From contig NC_053037.3 in assembly GCF_002575655.3 (NCBI RefSeq), positions 500,968,544 through 501,032,543 on the forward strand: a stretch of DNA of 64,000 nucleotides, in the 5' to 3' direction. This DNA comes from Aegilops tauschii subsp. strangulata. Lineage: Eukaryota > Streptophyta > Magnoliopsida > Poales > Poaceae. The notes beneath the pieces are model-generated. The model had not been told where the DNA came from and did not search any database. It was given only the letters and a program-made list of their open reading frames with translations. Positions 54,058 through 64,000 of the stretch are shown here, piece after piece. A program made the translations under genes and the position numbers. Each line of letters begins with the position of its first letter. Position 1 is the first letter of the stretch.

Positions 54058-56850
54058 ATCTATCCTTGCTTTTATGCCTAGCTAGGGGCGTTAAACAATA
54101 GCGTTTGTTGGGAGGCAACCCAATTTTATTTTTAGTTTTTTTTTGCTTTTTGCTTCTGTTTAGGAATAAATTTTTGTTCTAGCCTCTGGTTAGATGTGAT
54201 TTTATGTTTTAATTAGTGTTTGTACCAAGTTAAACCTATAGGATCTTCTTGGATGATAGTTATTTGATCTTGCAGAAAATTCCAGAAACTTTCTGTTCAC
54301 GAAAATAATTGTTAAAAATCACCAGAATGTGATAAAATATTGATTCAAATTTCTGCTGATCAATAAACAAATTTTATAGGTCGTCCTATTTTGGATGATT
54401 TTTTGGATTTCCAGAAGTTTGCGTTAGTTACAGATTACTACAGAATGTTCTGTTTTTGACAGATTCTGTTTTTCGTGTGTTGTTTGCTTATTTTGATGAA
54501 TCTATGGCTAGTAAAAGAGTTTATAAACCATAGAGAAGTTGGAATACAGTAGATTTAACACCAATATAAATAAATAATGAGTTCATTACAGTACCTTGAA
54601 GTGGTCTTTTGTTTTCTTTCGCTAACGGAGCTCACGAGATTTTCTGTTAAGTTTTGTGTTGTGAAGTTTTCAAGTTTTGGGTGAAAGATTTGATGGATTA
54701 TGGAACAAGGAATGGCAAGAGCCTAAGCTTGGGGATGCCCATGGCACCCCCAAGATAATCTAAGGACACCAAAAATCCAAAGCTTGGGGATGCCCCGGAA
54801 GGCATCCCCTCTTTCGTCTACTTCCATCGGCAACTTTACTTGGAGCTATAATTTTATTCACCACATGATATGTGTTTTGCTTGGAGCGTCTTGTATGATT
54901 TGAGTCTTTGATTTTTAGTTTGCCACAATCATATTTGCTGTACACACCTTTTTAGAGAGACACACATGATTTGGAAAGTATTAGAATACTCTATGTGCTT
55001 CACTTATATCTTTTGAGTTATATAGTTTTTGCTCTAGTACTTCACTTATATCTTTTAGAGCACGGTGGTGGATTTGTTTTATAGAAACTATTGATCTCTC
55101 ATGCTTCACTTAGATTATTTTGAGAGTTTTAAATAGCATGGTAAGTTTCTTAAATAATCCTAATATGCTATGTATTCAAGATGAGTAAAAGCTTTCTTAT
55201 GAGTGTGTTGAATACTAAGAAAAGCTTGATGCTTGATAATTCTTTTGAGATATAAAGATGGTGATATTAGAGTTATGTTAGTTGAGTAGTTGTGAAATTG
55301 AGAGATACTTGTGTTAAAGTTTGTGGTTCCCGTAGCATGCACGTATGGTGAACCGTTATGTGATGAAGTCGGAGCATAATTTATTTATTGATTGTCTTCC
55401 TTATGAGTGGCGGTCGGGGACGAGCGATGGTCTTTTCCTACCAATCTACCCCCCTAGGAGCATGCACGTAATACTTTACTTTGATAACTTGTAGATTTTT
55501 GCAATAAGTATATGAGTTCTTTATGACTAATGTTGAGTCCATGGATTATACGCACTTTCTTCCTTCCACCATTGCTAGCCTCTCTAATACCATGCACTTT
55601 TCGCCGGTATCATACACCCACCATAAACCTTCCTCAAAACAGCCACCATACCTACCTATCATGGCATTTACATAGCCATTCCGAGATATATTGCCATGCA
55701 ACTTACCACCGTTCCGTTTACTATGACACGCTCCATCATTGTCATATTGCGTTTGCATGATCATGTAGTTGACATCGTATTTGTGGCAAAGCCACCGTTC
55801 ATAATTCCTTCATACATGTCACTCTTGTTTGATTGCATATCCCGGTATACCGCCGGAGGCATTCACATAGAGTCATATTTTGTTCTAAGTTTTGAGTTGT
55901 AATTGCTAAAGTTGTAAGTAAATAAAAGTGTGATGATCATCATTTTTAGAGCATTGTCCCAAGTGAGGAAAGGATGATGGAGACTATGATTCCCCCACAA
56001 GTCGGGATGAGACTCCGGACGAAAAAAAAGAGGCCATAAAAAGGAGAAAAGGCCCAAATAAAAAAATGAGAGAAAAAGAGAAAAGGGACAATGCTACTAT
56101 CCTTTTACCACACTTGTGCTTCAAAATAGCACCATGGTCTTCATGATAGAGAGTCTCCTATGATATCACTTTCATATACTAGTGGGAATTTTTCATTCTA
56201 GAACTTGGCTTGTATATTCCAATGATGGGCTTCCTCAAAATGCCCTAGGTCTTCGTGAGCAAGCGAGTTGGATGCACACCCACTTAGTTTCTTTTGTTGA
56301 GCTTTCATACACGTATAGCTCTAGTGCATCCGTTGCATGGCAATCCCTACTCACTCACATTGATATCTATTGATGGGCATCTCCATAGCCCGTTGATACG
56401 CCTAGTTGATGTGAGACTATCTTCTCCTTTTTGTCTTCTCCACAACCACCATTCTATTCCACATATAGTGCTATGTCCATGGCTCACGCTCATATATTGC
56501 GTGAAGATTGAAAGAGTTTGAGCACACCAAAAGTATGAAACAATTGCTTGGCCTGTCATCGTGGTTGTGCATGATTTAAATACTTTGTGTGGTGAAGATA
56601 GAGCATAGCCAGACTATATGATTTTGTAGGGATAACTTTCTTTGGCCATGTTATTTTGAGAAGACATAATTGCTTAGTTAGTATGCTTGAAGTATTATTA
56701 TTTTTGTGTCAATATTAAACTTTTGTCTTGAATCTTTCGGATCTGAATATTCATACCACAATTAAGAAGAATTACATTGAAAGTATGCCAAGTAGCATTC
56801 CACATCAAAAATTCTATTTTTATCATTTACCTACTCGAGGACGAGCAGGA
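54058..56850 (+). other. Gypsy-2 long 3' untranslated region
   Basis: About 2.8 kb have no supported gene. Copies of AGCTTGGGGATGCC lie at about 54724 and 54781, like the polypurine motif found before the LTR. Confidence 0.6.
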
Positions 56851-56868
56851 ATTAAGCTTGGGGATGCT
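56851..56868 (+). promoter_or_regulatory. Gypsy-2 polypurine tract
   Basis: ATTAAGCTTGGGGATGCT directly precedes the 3' LTR. Confidence 0.8.
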
Positions 56869-58444
56869 TGATACGTCTCCAACGTATCTATAATTTTTGA
56901 TTGCTCCATGCTATATTATCTTCTGTTTTGGACATTATAGGGCTTTATTATTCACTTTTATATTATTTTTGGGACTAACCTATTAACCGGAGGCCCAGCC
57001 CAGAATTGCTGTTTTTTGCCTATTTCAGAGTTTCGCAGAAAAAGATTATCAAATGGAGTCCAAATGGAATAAAACCTTCGGGAACGTGATTTTCGGAACG
57101 AACATGATCCAGAGGACTTGGACCCTACGTCAAGAAACAAAAGAGGAGGCCACGAGGTAGGGGGCGCGCCTACCCCCCCAGGCGCACCCTCCACCCTCAT
57201 GGGCCCCCTGTTGCTCCACCGACGTACTCCTTCCTCCTGTATATACCTACGTACCCCCAAACGATCAGATACGGAGCCAAAAACCTAATTCCACTGCCGC
57301 AACCTTCTGTACCCACGAGATCCCATCTTGGGGCCTGTTCCGGAGCTCCGCCGGAGGGGGCATCGATCACGGAGGGCTTCTACATCAACACCATAGCCTC
57401 TCCGATGATGTGTGAGTAGTTTACCACAAACCTTCGGGTCCATAGTTATTAGCTAGATGGCTTCTTCTCTCTTTTTGGATCTCAATACAATGTTCTCCCC
57501 CTCTCTCGTGGAGATCTATTCGACGTAATCTTCTTTTGCGGTGTGTTTGTTGAGACCGATGAATTGTGGGTTTATGATCAAGTTTATCTATGAACAATAT
57601 TCGAATCTTCTCTGAATTCTTTTATGTATGATTGGTTATCTTTACAAGTCTCTTCGAATTATCAGTTTGGTTTGGCCTACTAGATTGGTTTTTCTTGCAA
57701 TGGGAGAAGTGCTTAGCTTTGGGTTCAATCTTGTGGTGTCCTTTCCCAGTGACAGTAGGGGCAGCAAGGCACGTATTGTATTGTTGCCATCGAGGATAAC
57801 AAGATGGGGTTTTTATCATATTGCATGAATTTATCCCTCTACATCATGTCATCTTGCTTAAGGCGTTACTCCGTTCTTATGAACTTAATACTCTAGATAC
57901 ATGCTGGATAGCGGTCGATGTGTGGAGTAATAGTAGTAGATGCAGGCAGGAGTCGGTCTACTTGTCTCGGACGTGATGCCTATATACATGATCATACCTA
58001 GATATTCTCATAACTATGCTCAATTCTGTCAATTGCTCAACAGTAATTTGTTCACCCATCGTAAATACTTATGCTCTTGAGAGAAGCCACTAGTGAAACC
58101 TATGGCCCCCGGGTCTATTTTTCCATCATATTAATCTTTCAATACTTAGTTATTTTCATTGCTTTCTATTTTACTTTGCATCTTTATCATAAAAATACCA
58201 AAAATATTATCCTATCATATCTATCAGATCTCACTCTCGTAAGTGACCGTGTAGGGATTGACAAACCCTTATCGCGTTGGTTGCGAGGATTTATTTGTTT
58301 TGTGTAGGTGCGAGGGACTCGCGCGTAGCCTCCTACTAGATTGATACCTTGGTTTCTCAAAAACTGAGGGAAATACTTACGCTACTTTGCTGCATCACCC
58401 TTTCCTCTTCAAGGGAAAACCAACGGAGTGCTCAAGAGGTAGCA
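56869..58444 (+). repeat. Gypsy-2 3' LTR
   Basis: It is colinear with 51476-53056, from TGATACGTCTCC to AGGTAGCA, and followed by the target duplication CAAGG. Confidence 0.93.
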
Positions 58445-59159
58445 CAAGGGCCTTGCCGGGGGAGTCCACCTCGCCCTCTCGCTCTTTGGTATCTTTGGTC
58501 TTGGCGTTGCCTTGGCCATCTTGTGCTTCGGCTTCTCTCCGGCTCCCCTCCTCTGCCCTACTTAGTGTGGTCATGGCGCGCGGCTCCGACTGCCCGTGCA
58601 CAAGTAAAGGGGTACAAAGGTGTGCCCCTTCTTTTGTACACCGACAGGAGCCCCTGGGCTTGGGCCACACATAAGCGCGACACGTTGTTGGGCCAGGCCC
58701 TGAACGGTGCGCGGGCAGGCGGGGCGGATTTTCACCGCAGTAAGTCTTCGTCTGCTGCGCTTCCCCATGACCCACGCATTGTGGAGGATCGTGCGTGTAA
58801 CGTGGGGAGCATCCATGGGGCGGTTCTCGCATGCATGCGTCACATCGCGGTAGAGAGGCGGCTCGCGCCTTCCCCATAAAAAGAGGGATCCGTGGAGGCG
58901 CGGTTCATTTACTGGGTGGACTTGGGTCGCAGTCTTCAAGGTGCCCACGCCCCCCCCCCCCCCGATCACGGGGCGGGGAACGGTCGCCTCACCCATCTTT
59001 TCGACCCTGCTCGCTCGCCACGCGTCCTTCATGCAAGTGGCGGGCGGTGGAGGCGGGAAACCGGGCCGTCGCTGATTGGTGCAACGGGTCAGTCCTGATT
59101 CCCTGCGCCTCCGACGGCTGGATTGGCTGAGTGGGGCGGCCGAGCCTCGACCCCGCCCC
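58445..59159 (+). other. Continuation of the Gypsy-2 target element, upstream of the B3 ORF
   Basis: The segment resumes with CAAGGGCCTTGCCGGGGGAG. It is GC-rich, has a C run at 58951-58964, and carries no convincing ORF of its own; long frames on both strands reflect base composition. Confidence 0.5.
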
Positions 59160-59166
59160 TTTATAA
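59160..59166 (+). promoter_or_regulatory. TATA box of the B3-domain ORF
   Basis: TTTATAA after CGCCCC, followed by AGGAGGGGGGAGG, lies 287 bp before the ATG at 59447. The start of transcription is expected near 59190. Confidence 0.6.
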
Positions 59167-59446
59167 GGAGGGGGGAGGGGGCGTCGTCCCACATTCCTTC
59201 AGCATCCATCCTCCTCCACCTCCGCTCCTTTCTTCCACCTGTCATAGTGAGAGGAGGCGTTGGGCCTTCGACGGTGGCGGCGAGGGTTGCTGCTCGTCAG
59301 CGCGTCCCTCCTTCCCACGAACCCGTGGCGGTGGAGCCAGCCATGAGAGGAAGGGGGAGGGGCGTGGCCGAGGTCGCCGCGGCGGTCGGGGGAGAGGGGG
59401 ACGAGGTGGTGCGGCGGCCGTGCCTCCGCCAGCGGTGCCTCCCGCG

Positions 59447-59805
59447 ATGGAGGGTCACGTCGGGGACCAGCCCCGCGAGTTCTTCATCAGGCTGCGCCAG
59501 CCACCGCGTCGTCGTCTCCGTCTCCCCACCCCCTTCATTGAGGAGATGGAGCTCGATCTGCCCCAGACCCTCAGATTGCACATGAGGGGTTGCGGGACCG
59601 GCGGTACGCGGGTCGACGTCGACTTCCCCGCTCCGCATGTTATGTATCTCCGTCGTGGATGGAAGACATTTGCTCGCATCCATAGCCTGATGGTGGGGTT
59701 GGTCCTCTACTTCAAGTTAATGGAGGGCGGCCTACTCTCCGTCAAGGTCTTCGGAGATCTTGGAACTCACCTGAAGTGCTGTGTGGAGAGCTCCTTCGAC
59801 GATGA
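59447..59805 (+). pseudogene. B3-like DNA-binding domain ORF, cut by Copia-3
   Basis: From ATG 59447 the product starts MEGHVGDQPREFFIRLRQPP. Residues 11-113 fit a plant B3 domain: FFIRL, then RLRLPTPFIEEMEL, RVDVDFPAPHVMYLRRGW, KTFARIHSLMVGLVLYFKLM and LLSVKVFGDLG. The hallmarks F-x-I/K, L-P-x-F, G-W-x-x-F and V-x-x-F are all kept. An acidic tail begins (VESSFDDD) and is then cut at 59805 by Copia-3. The frame is open upstream to 59123, but that start lies before the TATA box. B3 domains bind DNA in ARF, ABI3 and REM factors. The GC-rich setting and adjoining LTR-like sequence suggest a repeat-borne gene. The lost C-terminus may lie beyond the window. Confidence 0.65.
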
Positions 59806-61516
59806 TGTTGGGGAACGTAGTAATTTTAAAAAAATTCCTACGCACACGCAAGATCATGGTGATGCATAGCAACGAGAGGGGAGAGTGTTGTCCACGTACC
59901 CTCGTAGACCGACAGCGGAAGCGTTATCACAACGCGGTTGATGTAGTCGTACGTCTTCACAATCTGACCGATCAAGTACCGAACGTACGGCACCTCCGAG
60001 TTCTACACACGTTCAGCTCGATGACGTCCCTCGAACTCCGATCCAGCCGAGTGTTGAGGGAGAGTTTCGTCAGCACGACGGCGTGGTGACGATGATGATG
60101 TTCCACCGACGCAGGGCTTCGCCTACGCTCCGCAACGGTATTATCGAGGTGTAATATGGTGGCGAGGGGCACCGCACACGGCTAAGAGATCTCAAGGATC
60201 AATTGTTGTGTCTCTGGGGTGCCCCCCTGCCCCCGTATATAAAGGAGCAAGGGGCAGGCAGCCGACCAAGGGGAGAGGTGCGCCATAGGGGGGAGTCCTA
60301 CTCCCACCGGGAGTAGGACTCCTCCTTTCCTTGTGGGAGTAGGAGAAGGGAAGGGGGAAGGAGAAAGAAGGAAGGGTGCGCCCCCCTTCCCTAGTCCAAT
60401 TCGGACCAGACCATGGGGAGGGGTGCGGCCACCTTTTGAGGCCTTTCTCTCCTTTCCCGTATGGCCCATTAAGGCCCAATACGAATTCCCGTAACTCTCC
60501 GGTACTCCGAAAAATACCCGAATCACTCGGAACCTTTCCGAAGTCCGAATATAGTCGTCCAATATATCGATTTTTACGTCTCGACCATTTCGAGACTCCT
60601 CGTCATATCCCCGATCTCATCCGGGACTCCGAACTCCTTCGGTACATCAAAACTCAATAAAACTGTCATCGTAACGTTAAGCGTGCGGACCCTACGGGTT
60701 CGAGAACTATGTAGACATGACCGAGACACGTCTCCGGTCAATAACCAATAGCGGGACCTGGATGCCCATATTGGCTCCCACATATTCTACGAAGATTTTT
60801 ATCGGTCAGACCGCATAACAACATACGTTGTTCCCTTTGTCACCGGTATGTTACTTGCCCGAGATTTGATCGTCGGTATCTCGATACCTAGTTCAATCTC
60901 GTTACCGGCAAGTCTCTTTACTCGTTCCGTAACACATCATCCCGCAACTAACTCATTAGTCACAATGCTTGCAAGGCTTATAGTGATGTGCATTACCGAC
61001 TGGGCCCAGAGATACCTCTCCGACAATTGGAGTGACAAATCCTAATCTTGAAATACGCCAACCCAACAAGTACCTTTGGAGACACCTGTAGAGCACCTTT
61101 ATAATCACCCATTTACGTTGTGACGTTTGGTAGCACACAAAGTGCTCCTCCGGTAAATGGGAGTTGCATAATCTCATAGTCATAGGAACATGTATAAGTC
61201 ATGAAGAAAGCAATAGCAACATACTAAACGATCGAGTGCTAAGCTAACGGAATGGGTCAAGTCAATCACGTCATTCTCCTAATGAGGTGATCTCGTTAAT
61301 CAAATGACAACTTATGTCTATGGCTAGGAAACATGACCATCTTTGATTAACGAGCTAGTCAAGTAGAGGCATACTGGTGACACTCTGTTTGTCTATGTAT
61401 TCACACATGTATTATGTTTCCGGTTAATACAATTCTAGCATGAATAATAAACATTTATCATGATATAAGGAAATAAATAATAACTTTATTATTGCCTCTA
61501 GGGCATATTTCCTTCA
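59806..61516 (-). repeat. Copia-3 3' LTR
   Basis: It starts TGTTGGGGAACGTAGTAATT and ends GGGCATATTTCCTTCA, inverse of TGAAGGAAATATGCCC. It is colinear with 19103-20818 but more diverged, for instance in the GC-rich U3 part at 60200-60420. Confidence 0.93.
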
Positions 61517-61719
61517 CTCTCCCACTTGCACTAGAGTCAATAATCTAGTTTACATCGCCATGTGATTTAACATGAATAGTTCACATCACCATGTGATTAA
61601 CACCCATAGTTCACATCGTCATGTGACCATCACCCAAAGGGTTTACTAGAGTCAGTAATCTAGTTCACATCGCTATGTGATTAACACCCAAAGAGTACTA
61701 AGGTGTGATCATGTTTTGC

Positions 61720-62200
61720 TTGAGAGATAATTTTAGTCAACGGGTCTGTCACATTCAGATCCGTAAGTATTTTGCAAATTTCTATGTCTACAATGCTCTG
61801 CATGGAGCTACTCTAGCTAATTGCTCCCACTTTCAATATGTATCTAGACCGAGACTTAGAGTCATCTAGATTAGTGTCAAAACTTGCATCGACGTAACCT
61901 TTTACGACGAGCCTTTTGTCACTTCCATAATCGAGAAATATATCCTTATTCCAGTAAGGATAATTTTGACCGCTGTCCAGTGATCTACTCCTAGATCACT
62001 ATTGTACTCCCTTGCCAAAATCAGTGTAGGGTATACAATAGATCTGGTACACAGCATGGCATACTTTATAGAACCTATGGCCGAGGCATAGGGAATGACT
62101 TTCATTCTTTTTCTATCTTCTGCCGTGGTCGGGTTTTGAGTCTTACTCAATTTCACACCTTGTAACACAGGCAAGAAACTCTTTCTTTGACTGTTCCATT
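61720..62200 (-). pseudogene. Copia-3 RNase H remnant
   Basis: The minus strand reads LSKTQNPTTAEDRKRMKVIP and SAIGSIKYAMLCTRSIVYPT, as in Copia-2. It has the same internal loss before the C-terminus and stops. Confidence 0.85.
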
Positions 62201-62960
62201 TTGAACCACTTCAAAATCTTGTTAAGGTATGTACTCATTGAAAAAACTTATTAAGCGTCTTGATCTATCTCTATAGATCTTGATGCTCAATATGTAAGCA
62301 GCTTCACCGAGGTCTTTCTTTGAAAAACTCCTTTATGCTTTACAGAATAATTCTACATTATTTCCGATCAACAATATGTCACTTACATATACTTATCAGA
62401 AATGTTGTAGTGCTCCCACTCACTTTCTTGTAAATACAGGCTTCACCGCAAGTCTGTATAAAACTATATCCTTTGATCAACTTATCAAAACGTATATTCC
62501 AGCTCCGAGATGCTTGCACCAGTCCATTGATGGATCGCTGGAGCTTGTATATTTTGTTAGCACCTTTAGGATTGACAAAACCTTCTGGTTGTATCATATA
62601 TAACTCTTCTTTAATAAATCCATCAAGCAATGCAGTTTTGTTTATCCTTTTGCCAGATTTCATAAAATGCGGCAATTGCTAACATGATTCGGGCAGACTT
62701 AAGCATAGATACGAGTGAGAAACTCTCATCGTAGTCAACATCTTGAACTTGTCGAAAACCTTTTTGCGACAATTCTAGCTTTGTAGATAGTGACACTACT
62801 ATCAGCGTCCGTCTTCCTCTTGAAGATCCATTTAATCTCAATGGCTCGCATTTCATTGGGCAAGTCAATCAAAGTCCATACTTTGTTCTTCATACATGGA
62901 TCTCATCTCAGATTTCATGGCCTCAAGCCATTTTGCGGAATCTGGGCTCACCATCGCTTC
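62201..62960 (-). pseudogene. Copia-3 reverse transcriptase remnant
   Basis: FRQVQDVDYDESFSLVSMLK, ELYMIQPEGFVNPKGANKI and SINGLVQASRSWNIRFDKLI are recognisable. The active site reads YVSD (62389-62378, minus) instead of YVDD and lies behind the same one-base insertion as in Copia-2. The upstream MDVKTAF motif is also shifted in both, by a shared insertion. Confidence 0.88.
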
Positions 62961-64000
62961 TTCATAGTTCGTAGGTTCGTCATGGTCTAGTAACATAACC
63001 TCCAGAACAGGATTACCGTACCACTCTGGTGCGGATCTTACTCTGGTTTACCTATGAGGTTTGGCAGTAACTTGATCTGAAGTTACATGATCATCATCAT
63101 TAACTTCCTCACTAATTGGTGTAGAAGTCACAGGAACAGATTTCTGTGATCCAATAAGGGAGCAGGTACAGTTACCTCATCAAGTTCTACTTTCCTCCCA
63201 CTCACCTCTTTCGAGAGAAACTCCTTCTCTAGAAAGGATCCATACTAAGCAACGAATGTCTTGCCTTCGGATCTGTGATAGAAGGTGTACCCAACTGTCT
63301 CCTTTGGGTATCCTATGAAGACACATTTCTCCGATTTGGGTTTGAGCTTATCAGGATGAAACTTTTTCACATAAGCATCGCAACCCCAACGACAACTTTG
63401 GTTTCTTGCCAAACCACAGTTCATAAGGCGTCGTCTCAACGGATTTTGATGGTGTCCTATTTAACGTGAATGTAGCTGTCTCTAATGCATAACCCCAAAA
63501 CGATAGTGGTAAATTGGTAAGAGACATCATAGATTGCACTATATCCAATAAAGTACGCTTATGACGTTCGGACACACCATTACACTGTGGTGTTCCAGGT
63601 GGCGTGAGTAGTGAAACTATTTCACATTGTTTTAACTGAAAGCCAAACTCGTAACTCAAATACTCTTCTCTACGATCAGATCGTAGAAACTTTATTTTTC
63701 TTCTTACGATGATTTTCCACTTCACTCTGAAATTATATGAACCTTTCAAATGTTTCAGACTTATGTTTCATTAAGTAGATATACCCATATCTGCTCAAAT
63801 CATCTGTGAAGGTGAGAAAATAACGATATCCGCCATGAGCCTCAATATTCATTGGACCACATACATCTGTATGTATGACTTCCAACAAATCTGTTGCTCT
63901 CTCCATAGTTCCGGAGAACGGCGTTTTAGTCATCTTGCCCATGAGGCACGGTTCGCACGTATCAAGTGATTCATAATCAAGTGATTCCAAAATCCCATCA
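62961..64000 (-). pseudogene. Copia-3 integrase and linker remnant, open at the window end
   Basis: ACEPCLMGKMTKT-like sequence (TCEPCLMGKMTKT), VIHTDVCGPMNIEA (first Asp), LRSDRREEYLSYEFG (second Asp region) and NGVSERHKRTLLDIVQSMM (Glu) appear in order on the minus strand. Frame changes lie near 63730 and 63390, where part of the loop before WGCDAYVKKFHP is lost. Confidence 0.88.

Larger units (their letters stand above)
51476..58444 (+). mobile_element. Gypsy-2: complete non-autonomous LTR retrotransposon
   Basis: LTRs lie at 51476-53056 and 56869-58444 and both start TGATACGTCTCC and end AGGTAGCA. The target duplication CAAGG is perfect (51471-51475 and 58445-58449). A tRNA-Asp primer site and a polypurine tract are present. 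By eye the LTRs differ at a few percent of positions. The 3.8-kb inside has one ORF of 186 residues and no polymerase, protease or integrase, so it must be moved by a partner. The solo LTR at 37761 is of the same family. Confidence 0.95.
59806..64000 (-). mobile_element. Copia-3: Angela/BARE-like Copia in reverse orientation, runs off the window
   Basis: The 3' LTR (59806-61516) is the inverse of the Copia-2 LTRs. It is followed on the minus strand by the short-repeat array, RNase H, reverse transcriptase and integrase remnants up to the edge. The target flank at the left is GATGA (59801-59805); the other flank is outside. Stops and frameshifts show a dead coding part. Confidence 0.94.

Noticed and set aside
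54810..56850. Several 60-75 residue frames in the Gypsy-2 3' region
   Set aside because: They are short, AT-rich and scattered over both strands, with no shared features; most likely chance.
58349..59245. Long frames on both strands upstream of the B3 ORF
   Set aside because: High GC removes stop codons in all frames; no domain or codon pattern favours any of them.

Overview
The window is repeat-dense plant nuclear DNA. Its content points to a Triticeae grass (wheat, Aegilops or barley type): Angela/BARE-like Copia LTRs of about 1.7 kb, Gypsy LTRs that begin TGATACGTCTCCAACGTATC and carry a tRNA-Asp-type primer site, CACTA elements, Stowaway and Tourist-like MITEs, and a SINE that resembles the Triticeae Au SINE. 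All family names come from memory of these families; no database search was run.

Layout. 1-27579 and on to about 31500 is a nested stack. A decayed Copia (Copia-1, 1-3177) is cut by a non-autonomous Athila-type Gypsy (Gypsy-1, 3178-18913). Gypsy-1 is cut inside its gag-protease gene by CACTA-A (7150-13927, 3-bp target duplication CGA) and inside its 3' LTR by CACTA-B (from 18914). CACTA-B is cut by a full-length Copia with two LTRs (Copia-2, 19103-27579). CACTA-A carries pieces that look like host genes: an AP2/ERF-domain ORF and a two-exon F-box/DUF295-like gene, plus three tandem 501-bp units.

31500-46200 is the gene-bearing part. It holds a 3'-5' exonuclease-like pseudogene (minus), the last exons of an unknown spliced gene (minus), a solo Gypsy LTR (37761-39348), a tandem pair of unknown genes (39530-40063 and 41022-41551, minus; the second copy is broken) with a MITE between them and a SINE in the second unit, a SINA-like E3 ligase pseudogene (43345-44308), and a single-exon gene for a protein with eight 10-residue repeats and a coiled coil (45441-46142).

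46700-64000 is again mostly repeats: an inverted relative of the CACTA-A tandem unit, a GC-rich unresolved element with a Tourist-like MITE, and an LTR-like segment rich in the motif CCGGCAAGG that is split by an intact non-autonomous Gypsy (Gypsy-2, 51476-58444, target duplication CAAGG). The last part is a TATA-driven ORF with a B3-like DNA-binding domain, cut by a reverse-orientation Copia (Copia-3, 59806 to the window end). Copia-2 and Copia-3 share inactivating lesions around the reverse transcriptase active site although Copia-2 has two very similar LTRs, so this lineage seems to have been moved in trans. The genes do not form a pathway; the common theme is transposons that carry, duplicate and break host-type genes.
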